Positions 57,562-64,000 of a stretch of DNA of 64,000 nt are shown one piece after another. The position numbers were made by a program, and so were the translations under genes. This DNA comes from an uncultured Barnesiella sp. (lineage in GTDB: Bacteria; Bacteroidota; Bacteroidia; Bacteroidales; Barnesiellaceae), in the NCBI GenBank assembly GCA_944320015.1, contig CALUFO010000001.1, forward strand, positions 62,001-126,000, read 5' to 3'. The notes under the pieces were generated by a model. That model saw nothing but the letters and a program-made list of their open reading frames with translations. It was not told where the DNA came from and did not search any database. Within the stretch, counting starts at the first letter, position 1; every line of letters starts with the position of its first letter.

Positions 57562-58500
57562 ATGAGTCAAACACCTCCCTTTAAGGTATTTTCGGGAACC
57601 AATTCAAGGTATCTCGCTGAGAAAATCTGTAATAGTCTGGGTTGTGAATTAGGGCAAATGAACATTCAGCACTTCGCCGATGGCGAGTTTGCCGTCTCTT
57701 TCGAGGAGTCGATTCGTGGCTGCCAAGTTTATTTGGTACAGTCGACCTTCCCCAATTCCGACAACCTGATGGAATTGTTGTTGATGATCGATGCAGCCAA
57801 GCGGGCTTCGGCCAAATCGATCGTGGCCGTCGTTCCCTATTTCGGTTGGGCGCGTCAAGACCGCAAAGACAAGCCGCGCGTCTCTATCGCCGCCAAACTG
57901 TTGGCCGACATTTTGAGCGTGGCCGGTATCAACCGCCTTATCACTATGGATTTGCATGCCGACCAGATACAAGGATTTTTCGACGTTCCGGTCGACCACT
58001 TGTATGCCTCCTCGGTGTTCATTCCTTATATCCAGTCTTTGAATTTGAAAGACATGGTTATTGCCACTCCCGATGTGGGCGGATCCAAGCGGGCAAGCAC
58101 CTATGCCAAATATCTGGGTGTGCCTCTGGTATTGTGCCACAAACAAAGAGCCAAAGCCAATGTGGTGGAAAGCATGACCGTGATTGGCGAAGTGGAAGGC
58201 AAAAATGTGATTTTGGTCGACGACATGGTCGATACAGCCGGAACCATTACCAAGGCTGCCGATTTGATGATGAGCAAAGGTGCTCTTTCGGTGCGGGCCA
58301 TTGCTTCGCATGCCGTGATGAGCGATCCGGCCAGCGAACGTGTGCAAAACTCGTCGATGACCGAGATGATTTTTACCGACAGTATTCCCTACACCAAGAA
58401 ATGCAATAAGGTACACATTATCAGCATTGCCGATTTGTTTGCCGACACGATTCGCCGTGTGTACGAAAACAAGTCTATCAGCTCGCAATACCTGCTGTAA
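57562..58500 (+). CDS. prs: Ribose-phosphate pyrophosphokinase
   Basis: 312 aa from the ATG at 57562; the longer in-frame reading would start inside the -7 element. It makes PRPP from ribose-5-phosphate and ATP for nucleotide, His and Trp synthesis. Motifs: FSGTNSRYLAEKI at the start, the ATP-binding flexible loop YFGWARQDRKDKPR (about 93-106), the metal-binding MDLHADQIQGFFD (about 129-141), and the PRPP signature ILVDDMVDTAGT (about 216-227). A strong hairpin follows at 58524-58555. Confidence 0.96.
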   Translation: MSQTPPFKVFSGTNSRYLAEKICNSLGCELGQMNIQHFADGEFAVSFEESIRGCQVYLVQSTFPNSDNLMELLLMIDAAKRASAKSIVAVVPYFGWARQDRKDKPRVSIAAKLLADILSVAGINRLITMDLHADQIQGFFDVPVDHLYASSVFIPYIQSLNLKDMVIATPDVGGSKRASTYAKYLGVPLVLCHKQRAKANVVESMTVIGEVEGKNVILVDDMVDTAGTITKAADLMMSKGALSVRAIASHAVMSDPASERVQNSSMTEMIFTDSIPYTKKCNKVHIISIADLFADTIRRVYENKSISSQYLL

Positions 58501-58523
58501 ATACAGTGTGCGACAAGATAATC

Positions 58524-58560
58524 CGCCGGCCTACGCTACAAGGCGTAGGCCGGCGTTGTT
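58524..58560 (+). terminator. Terminator of prs
   Basis: Perfect 13-bp arms CGCCGGCCTACGC (58524-58536) / GCGTAGGCCGGCG (58543-58555) with a 6-nt loop, followed by TTGTTT. Confidence 0.85.
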
Positions 58561-58696
58561 TATAAACTTTTCTTTATGTTTTCTGCAAATGGTAAGGAGA
58601 TACATTTAAAATTCTGTAAACGGCAGGGGGAGCTTTAATATAAAGAATTTTTACTTTATTAGAAATATTTGTTTCTCATTCCCGGAGAGGTATAAA

Positions 58697-58735
58697 AAAA
58701 CGAGGAGCATTGCCTGTGCAATAGCTCCCCGTTTT
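58697..58735. terminator. Terminator of dnaK (minus strand)
   Basis: AAAACGAGGAGCATTGC and GCAATAGCTCCCCGTTTT form a long stem with two small mismatches and a loop of a few bases, A-rich on the left and T-rich on the right, so it works on both strands; the dnaK stop is at 58762. Confidence 0.8.
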
Positions 58736-58761
58736 GTATAGAGGGTTAGAGATTGATGCGA

Positions 58762-60672
58762 TTATTTCACCTCTTCAAAATCGACGTCGGTCACATCCTT
58801 GCCGTTGTTTCCGGCTTGACCCTGTGCATCGGCACCCGGTTGAGCTTGTTGTGCGCCGGCTTGTTGTTGAGCCTGAGCGTTGTACAAGTCTTGAGCGGCG
58901 GCTTGCAGCACGTTGTTCAATTCGGTCGAAGCGGCGTCGATAGCGGCGATGTCTTGGGCTTTGTGAGCCTCTTTCAGTTTGCCGAGAGCCGATTCGATAG
59001 CGCTCTTCTTGTCGGCGGGCAGTTTGTCGCCCATCTCTTTGAGTTGTTTCTCGGTTTGGAAGATAAGGGCGTCGGCATGGTTCAGTTTGTCGATACGCTC
59101 TTTCTCTTTGGCGTCGTTTTCGGCGTTGGCGGCAGCCTCGTCTTTCATTCGTTTGATTTCGGCGTCGGTTAATCCGCTCGAAGCCTCGATACGGATGCTT
59201 TGTTCTTTCCCCGTGCCTTTATCTTTGGCCGATACGTTCAAAATACCGTTGGCGTCGATATCGAAAGTCACTTCGATTTGAGGTACGCCACGCATGGCGG
59301 CGGGGATACCGTCCAGATGGAATTTGCCGATGGTCTTGTTGTCTTTGGCCATGGGGCGCTCGCCTTGCAGCACATGGATTTCGACCGAAGGCTGGTTGTC
59401 GACGGCGGTCGAGAAGATTTCCGACTTGCGGGTAGGAATGGTGGTGTTGGCGTCGATCAGTTTGGTCATTACGCCACCCAGCGTTTCGATACCCAGCGAA
59501 AGCGGGGTTACATCGAGCAGCAACACATCTTTCACATCGCCGGTCAATACGGCACCTTGTATGGCGGCACCTACGGCAACTACCTCATCGGGGTTCACGC
59601 CCTTCGACGGAGTCTTGCCGAAGAATTTCTCTACGATAGCCTGTATGGCGGGGATACGGGTAGAACCACCCACGAGGATTACCTCGTCGATATCCGATGC
59701 GCTCAATCCGGCGTCTTGCAGCGCTTTGCGGCAAGGCTCGATAGTGGCTTGGATAAGACTGTCGCTCAGTTGCTCGAATTTGGCACGGGTCAACGTTTTA
59801 ACCAAGTGTTTGGGCACACCGTTTACCGGCATGATGTACGGCAGGTTGATTTCGGTCGAAGTCGAGCTCGACAATTCGATTTTTGCTTTTTCGGCAGCTT
59901 CTTTCAACCGTTGCAAGGCCATAGGATCTTCTCTCAAATCCACGCCTTCGTCGTTTTTGAACTCGTTGGCCAACCAGTCGATAATCACATGGTCGAAGTC
60001 GTCACCACCGAGGTGTGTGTCACCGTTGGTCGATTTCACTTCAAACACACCGTCACCCAGTTCGAGGATAGAGATATCGAATGTACCGCCACCCAAGTCG
60101 AATACGGCGATTTTCATGTCTTTGTTAGACTTGTCGAGACCGTAGGCCAAAGCGGCAGCCGTAGGCTCGTTGACGATACGGCGCACGTTCAATCCGGCAA
60201 TTTCACCGGCCTCTTTTGTGGCCTGACGTTGCGAGTCGTTGAAGTAGGCCGGCACGGTGATAACGGCGTCGGTAACCTCTTGTCCCAAATAGTCTTCGGC
60301 GGTTTTCTTCATTTTTTGAAGAATCATGGCCGAGATTTCCTGCGGTGAATAGAGTCGCCCGTCGATGTCCACACGAGGCGTGTTGTTGTCGCTGCGTACC
60401 ACTTTATAAGGTACACGGGCAATTTCGTTGGTCACCCGGTCGAATGTCTCACCCATGAAACGTTTGATCGAGAAAATCGTTCTCGTCGGGTTGGTGATAG
60501 CCTGACGTTTGGCAGGTTCGCCCACCTTGCGTTCGCCACCATCAACAAAAGCCACGATCGAAGGCGTCGTGCGACGGCCTTCACTGTTGGCGATTACTAC
60601 CGGCTCGGTGCCTTCCATAACGGCTACACACGAGTTGGTTGTTCCTAAGTCAATACCAATAATCTTTCCCAT
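58762..60672 (-). CDS. dnaK: Molecular chaperone DnaK (Hsp70)
   Basis: 636 aa from the ATG at 60670-60672, fixed by the universal start [17 protein letters not shown]. ATPase domain (about 1-380) with the phosphate motifs [19 protein letters not shown] and [11 protein letters not shown]; substrate-binding domain (about 390-505, [19 protein letters not shown]); helical lid (about 505-600); Gln/Ala-rich tail; and terminal DVDFEEVK. No grpE or dnaJ next to it. Leader and upstream region (60673-60942) show no consensus promoter that I can identify for it. Confidence 0.98.
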   Translation of the reverse strand: MGKIIGIDLGTTNSCVAVMEGTEPVVIANSEGRRTTPSIVAFVDGGERKVGEPAKRQAITNPTRTIFSIKRFMGETFDRVTNEIARVPYKVVRSDNNTPRVDIDGRLYSPQEISAMILQKMKKTAEDYLGQEVTDAVITVPAYFNDSQRQATKEAGEIAGLNVRRIVNEPTAAALAYGLDKSNKDMKIAVFDLGGGTFDISILELGDGVFEVKSTNGDTHLGGDDFDHVIIDWLANEFKNDEGVDLREDPMALQRLKEAAEKAKIELSSSTSTEINLPYIMPVNGVPKHLVKTLTRAKFEQLSDSLIQATIEPCRKALQDAGLSASDIDEVILVGGSTRIPAIQAIVEKFFGKTPSKGVNPDEVVAVGAAIQGAVLTGDVKDVLLLDVTPLSLGIETLGGVMTKLIDANTTIPTRKSEIFSTAVDNQPSVEIHVLQGERPMAKDNKTIGKFHLDGIPAAMRGVPQIEVTFDIDANGILNVSAKDKGTGKEQSIRIEASSGLTDAEIKRMKDEAAANAENDAKEKERIDKLNHADALIFQTEKQLKEMGDKLPADKKSAIESALGKLKEAHKAQDIAAIDAASTELNNVLQAAAQDLYNAQAQQQAGAQQAQPGADAQGQAGNNGKDVTDVDFEEVK

Positions 60673-60942
60673 AATGTATAATCTTTTATTTGTTATTCGT
60701 TTTTGTTTGTTGTTCTCTGTCGTTGTCTTTTTCACAACGACACTCCATATTATTCAAATGCTATGCCAAAAAACGCCGACGGTGAAAATGTTTTTTTTGT
60801 CAGCCTTTTGTAAAATCGGCCGGACGCTTGTGTCAGTAATGCTGTCGATTTGTCATACTTGCTCACCTCGGTTCGATTTGTAAAAAAAACACATGCGATG
60901 CGGCAAAGGTTGATTGGGGGCGCAGTTATTTTCCCGATTTTA
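60673..60942. other. Divergent intergenic region between dnaK and mce
   Basis: No gene seen. It must hold the dnaK promoter on the minus strand, but I find no clear TAnnTTTG/TTTG pair for it and no CIRCE-like inverted repeat. Confidence 0.5.
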
Positions 60943-60974
60943 TTTCGTTATTAAACCGAAATAACGTAAATTTG
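60943..60974 (+). promoter_or_regulatory. Promoter of the methylmalonyl-CoA operon
   Basis: TTTC (60943-60946), 20-bp spacer, TAAATTTG (60967-60974); ATG of mce 69 bp downstream. Confidence 0.65.
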
Positions 60975-61043
60975 CCCGTCTTATAGTCGGTACGGCAGGC
61001 AGATATAGAATTAAAATATAAGTTAACTAAAATACTAAGTATT

Positions 61044-61457
61044 ATGAACATTTCTCACATTGAACATTTAGGAATCGCTGTGAAGAGTCTCGACGAAGCT
61101 ATTCCTTATTATGAAAACATTTTGGGCCTTAAATGTTATTCCATCGAAGAAGTTGCCGACCAAAAAGTGAAAACAGCCTTCTTCAAAGTAGGACAGACAA
61201 AAATAGAACTGTTGGAACCGACCAGCGAAGATAGCACCATAGCCAAGTTCATAGAGAAACGCGGCGAAGGCATTCATCACATGGCATTCGCCATCGAAGA
61301 CGGGGTGGCCAACGCATTGGCCGAAGTCGAAGCCAAAGGTGTACGACTCATCGACAAGGCTCCCCGCAAAGGCGCCGAAGGATTGAACATCGCTTTCCTT
61401 CACCCCAAATCGACTTGCAGCGTATTAACCGAACTTTGTGAAGACCCTAATAAATAA
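61044..61457 (+). CDS. mce: Methylmalonyl-CoA epimerase
   Basis: 137 aa, vicinal-oxygen-chelate fold. It converts (R)- and (S)-methylmalonyl-CoA, linking the B12-dependent mutase to the decarboxylase encoded next. Two halves are visible: [23 protein letters not shown] at the start and [24 protein letters not shown] in the middle, with metal-ligand His in HLGIAV and HHMAF and Glu in the strands near the C-terminus (SVLTELCE). First gene of the operon, 4 bp before mmdA. Confidence 0.95.
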   Translation: MNISHIEHLGIAVKSLDEAIPYYENILGLKCYSIEEVADQKVKTAFFKVGQTKIELLEPTSEDSTIAKFIEKRGEGIHHMAFAIEDGVANALAEVEAKGVRLIDKAPRKGAEGLNIAFLHPKSTCSVLTELCEDPNK

Positions 61458-61461
61458 AAAT

Positions 61462-63015
61462 ATGAGCAATCAACTTGAAAAAGTACAAGAGCTGATAGAG
61501 CTGCGCGCTCAGGCTCGTTTGGGTGGTGGACAAAAAGCCATTGATAAACAACACGAGAAAGGGAAATATACAGCTCGTGAACGTATTGCCCAGCTCCTCG
61601 ACGAAGGTAGTTTCGAAGAATTGGACATGTTTGTGCGACACAGATGTACCAACTTCGGGCAAGAGAAGAAATCATTTTTGGGAGACGGCGTCGTTACCGG
61701 ATATGGTACGATAGAAGGCCGTCTCGTTTATGTTTTTGCACAAGACTTTACCGTATTCGGCGGTTCTCTGTCCGAGACAATGGCCTTGAAAATCTGTAAA
61801 GTGATGGATATGGCCATGAAGATGGGAGCCCCCTGCATCGGGTTGAACGACTCGGGTGGCGCCCGTATTCAAGAGGGTATCAACGCATTGGCCGGTTATG
61901 CCGAGATTTTTCAACGTAACATCATGGCTTCGGGCGTGATTCCCCAAATATCGGCTATCTTGGGCCCCTGTGCCGGTGGTGCCGTATATTCTCCCGCATT
62001 GACCGACTTCACGATCATGGCCAAGGGCATTTCCTATATGTTCCTTACCGGCCCGAAAGTAGTGAAGACCGTAACCGGTGAAGACGTTACACAAGAGGCT
62101 CTCGGTGGAGCCGAAGTACACTCGGCCAAATCGGGCGTAGCCCACTTTGCCGCCGAGAATGGCGAAGAGGCTTTGGCCATTATCCGTAAGCTCATCAGCT
62201 ATATTCCTCAAAACAATCTCGAGGAGGCTCCCCTCGTTCCCTGCAACGACCCCATCGACCGCCTCGAAGATTCGCTCAACGAGATTATCCCCGACAGCCC
62301 CAACCGTCCGTACGATATGTACGAGGTGATCGGCGCTATCATCGATAACGGCGAGTTCCTCGAAATTCAACGCGACTACGCCAAGAATATCATCATCGGC
62401 TTCGCCCGTTTCAACGGCCAGTCGGTAGGTATTGTCGCCAACCAGCCCAAGTATTTGGCCGGTGTGCTCGACAGCAACGCTTCGCGCAAAGCCGCCCGTT
62501 TCGTACGTTTCTGCGACGCCTTCAATATTCCGTTGGTAAGTTTGGTCGACGTGCCGGGATTCTTGCCGGGTACAGGTCAGGAATACAACGGTGTGATTCT
62601 GCACGGAGCCAAGTTGCTCTACGCCTACGGCGAAGCTACGGTGCCCAAAGTGACGATTACCTTGCGTAAATCTTATGGCGGTTCGCACATCGTGATGAGC
62701 TGTAAACAATTGCGTGGTGACATGAACTATGCTTGGCCTACTGCCGAAATCGCCGTGATGGGTGGTGCCGGTGCCGTGGAGGTGCTCTATGCCAAAGAAG
62801 CCAAAGAGGCCGAAGACCCCGCCAAGTTCATGGCCGAGAAAGAAGCCGAGTACACCAAGCTGTTCGCCAATCCGTATAATGCGGCCAAGTATGGTTATAT
62901 CGACGACGTGATCGAGCCTCGCAATACTCGTTTCCGCATCATTCGCGCTTTGCAGCAGTTGCAAACCAAGAAATTAACCAACCCTGCCAAGAAGCACGGT
63001 AATATTCCTTTGTAA
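61462..63015 (+). CDS. mmdA: Methylmalonyl-CoA decarboxylase / acyl-CoA carboxylase carboxyltransferase subunit
   Basis: 517 aa from the ATG at 61462. Carboxyltransferase beta/alpha fusion of the crotonase-fold type. It moves CO2 from methylmalonyl-CoA onto the biotin carrier, which in this operon feeds Na+ pumping and gives propionyl-CoA. Motifs: [16 protein letters not shown] and [16 protein letters not shown] in the N-terminal half, [15 protein letters not shown] and [11 protein letters not shown] in the C-terminal half. Its neighbours (epimerase, OadG-like subunit, biotin carrier start) point to the decarboxylase rather than a biosynthetic carboxylase. Confidence 0.93.
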   Translation: MSNQLEKVQELIELRAQARLGGGQKAIDKQHEKGKYTARERIAQLLDEGSFEELDMFVRHRCTNFGQEKKSFLGDGVVTGYGTIEGRLVYVFAQDFTVFGGSLSETMALKICKVMDMAMKMGAPCIGLNDSGGARIQEGINALAGYAEIFQRNIMASGVIPQISAILGPCAGGAVYSPALTDFTIMAKGISYMFLTGPKVVKTVTGEDVTQEALGGAEVHSAKSGVAHFAAENGEEALAIIRKLISYIPQNNLEEAPLVPCNDPIDRLEDSLNEIIPDSPNRPYDMYEVIGAIIDNGEFLEIQRDYAKNIIIGFARFNGQSVGIVANQPKYLAGVLDSNASRKAARFVRFCDAFNIPLVSLVDVPGFLPGTGQEYNGVILHGAKLLYAYGEATVPKVTITLRKSYGGSHIVMSCKQLRGDMNYAWPTAEIAVMGGAGAVEVLYAKEAKEAEDPAKFMAEKEAEYTKLFANPYNAAKYGYIDDVIEPRNTRFRIIRALQQLQTKKLTNPAKKHGNIPL

Positions 63016-63039
63016 TACCCATTAAAGTATATAAAAGCG

Positions 63040-63951
63040 ATGAATAAAAAAATCTTAGGGGTATTCTTGTTGGCAGTCATCACGGTGTCATCGGCATGGG
63101 CGCAAGGCCGTAAAGGATTGCGCATCAATGAGGTCTTAGTGACGAACGAGGAAAATTTCCAAGACGATTACGGTTGTCAATCGGCATGGATAGAGATTTT
63201 CAATACGACGTTCGGCTCGGTCGATGTGCGTAGTTGTTATTTGACGAACGACAAGAACAATCCCAGAAAATATCCTATTCCCAAAGGCGATGTTCTCACC
63301 GAGATACCGCCTCGTCAGCATTTGCTGTTTTGGGCCGACGATATGCCCAACCGGGGAACGTTCCATGTGAATTTCAAATTGGATCCCGAAAAAGACAACT
63401 GGATCGGTCTCTACGACGCCAATGGCCGCGACCTGATCGACTCGGTGACCGTCCCTGCCGGAATCCCCGCCGACCACTCTTATGCCCGTGTTGAAGACGG
63501 TGTAGGCCAGTGGGTCATCAAAGGCGATAAAGGATCGGGCTATGTGACGCCGAGTACCAACAACGTTACGCTCGACAAGAACGAGAAAATCGAGATGTTC
63601 GAGACGCACGACCCGTTTGGCGTGGGTATGTCGGTTTTGGCCATGCTCATTGTTTTTACAGGATTGTTGTTGTTGTATCTTCTTTTCAGAGGTATCGGGC
63701 AAATCTCGGTGCTTGTGAAGAAGCGCAACGCTATGCGTGTGCATGGAATCTCCGATAAGGACGAAGCAAGGGAGAAAGGTCTCGGCCGTGAGTCGGGCGA
63801 GATATACGCCGCCATCGCCATGGCTCTGTATCAGCACCTCGAAGTTCACGATGTGGAAGATACTATTCTTACTATCAACAAGGTGAAGAAAGCTTACTCG
63901 CCGTGGAACTCGAAGATCTACTCATTGAGAGAAGTCCCCAATAAAAAATAA
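63040..63951 (+). CDS. OadG-like gamma subunit of a Na+-pumping decarboxylase with N-terminal lamin-tail domain
   Basis: 303 aa. Signal peptide (about 1-21, ending AWAQ), then a lamin-tail-like beta domain on the periplasmic side (about 25-165: LRINEVLVTNEENFQDDYG, AWIEIFN, GTFHVNFKLDPEKDNWIGLYD), one membrane segment (about 195-218, GMSVLAMLIVFTGLLLLYLLF), and a cytoplasmic tail (about 220-303) of OadG type ending in an AIAMALYQHLE helix. Gamma subunits normally are under 100 aa and have no such ectodomain; the fusion seems particular to Bacteroidales. It probably anchors the carboxyltransferase to the membrane pump. 24 bp after mmdA. Confidence 0.82.
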   Translation: MNKKILGVFLLAVITVSSAWAQGRKGLRINEVLVTNEENFQDDYGCQSAWIEIFNTTFGSVDVRSCYLTNDKNNPRKYPIPKGDVLTEIPPRQHLLFWADDMPNRGTFHVNFKLDPEKDNWIGLYDANGRDLIDSVTVPAGIPADHSYARVEDGVGQWVIKGDKGSGYVTPSTNNVTLDKNEKIEMFETHDPFGVGMSVLAMLIVFTGLLLLYLLFRGIGQISVLVKKRNAMRVHGISDKDEAREKGLGRESGEIYAAIAMALYQHLEVHDVEDTILTINKVKKAYSPWNSKIYSLREVPNKK

Positions 63952-63979
63952 TCCTCAAAACTAACGGTTAAGAAATTTT

Positions 63980-64000
63980 ATGAAAGAATATAAGTATAAA
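63980..64000 (+). CDS. Start of the biotin carrier subunit gene (truncated by window end)
   Basis: ATG at 63980 followed by KEYKYK, the usual N-terminus of the biotin/lipoyl-attachment subunit (mmdC-like) that follows oadG in this operon. Only seven codons are in the window, so the call rests on context. Confidence 0.5.

Noticed and set aside
60757-60795. ATGCTATGCCA followed by 26 nt and TTTT on the plus strand near dnaK, resembling the virion promoter
   Set aside because: The ATC part of the box is missing, the -7 region is a plain T-run, and the downstream gene mce has a better consensus promoter at 60943-60974.

Overview
The window looks like chromosomal DNA of a Bacteroidales bacterium (phylum Bacteroidota), moderately GC-rich and possibly Barnesiellaceae-like; the family is a guess. 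Supporting evidence: a type IX secretion outer-membrane translocon gene (sprA) next to ruvA, three large secreted proteins with type IX C-terminal sorting domains, a GH97 glycosidase, a membrane pyrophosphatase, a methylmalonyl-CoA decarboxylase/epimerase cluster, and many promoters of the Bacteroidota form TTTG-N19/20-TAnnTTTG. I recognise no rRNA, tRNA, insertion sequence, integrase or CRISPR array.

Layout. 1-486: end of fabI. 558-3872 (-): a three-gene phage-virion-like operon. 4230-4973 (-): WG-repeat protein. 5206-7410: membrane pyrophosphatase. 7504-8688 (-): GH109-like oxidoreductase. 9006-10862 (-): an isolated, intact phage portal gene. 11071-11646: AT-rich outer-membrane barrel gene, followed by a palindromic repeat cluster. 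11956-16761 (-): S9 peptidase, membrane protein, miaA and a small gene. 17016-25087: ruvA-sprA. 25261-27402: GH97. 27474-30047 (-): an isolated phage tail-hub/stabilisation-like gene. 30409-32524: Ppx/GppA, a cytidylate-kinase-like protein and an unknown. 32828-41793: three type IX-secreted adhesin-like proteins. 42020-46864: cyclophilin, M16 peptidase, a stand-alone Cas6 and a DUF349 protein. 46980-54218: two polyprenyl-phosphate glycosylphosphotransferases, EamA transporter, fmt, ClC channel and tsaC. 54547-58500: broken transglutaminase-like fragment, patatin, GH13 and prs. 58762-60672 (-): dnaK. 61044-64000: mce-mmdA-oadG-(mmdC).

The most striking observation is that three loci scattered over 30 kb among housekeeping genes (558-3872, 9006-10862, 27474-30047) encode intact podovirus-type virion proteins: internal/ejection proteins, portal and tail hub. 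I find no integrase, repressor, terminase or capsid gene near them. Upstream of all three I find the same promoter architecture, [C/T][A/C]ATC[A/C]TGCCA followed by exactly 26 nt and then TTT[G/A], with the start codon 20-28 nt downstream. A shared non-standard -33-like element at fixed spacing implies one regulon. I propose a domesticated, dispersed and co-regulated virion system, perhaps a gene-transfer-agent-like particle. Packaging and capsid genes would have to lie elsewhere in the genome; this is inference until a whole-genome search is done.

Other functional links: SprA is the outer-membrane pore through which the three adhesin-like proteins would be secreted. mce, mmdA, oadG and the gene starting at 63980 form the (S)-methylmalonyl-CoA epimerase plus Na+-pumping decarboxylase of the propionate pathway. 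tsaC, a sugar-phosphate transferase, ClC and fmt form one tightly packed operon behind three tandem promoters.
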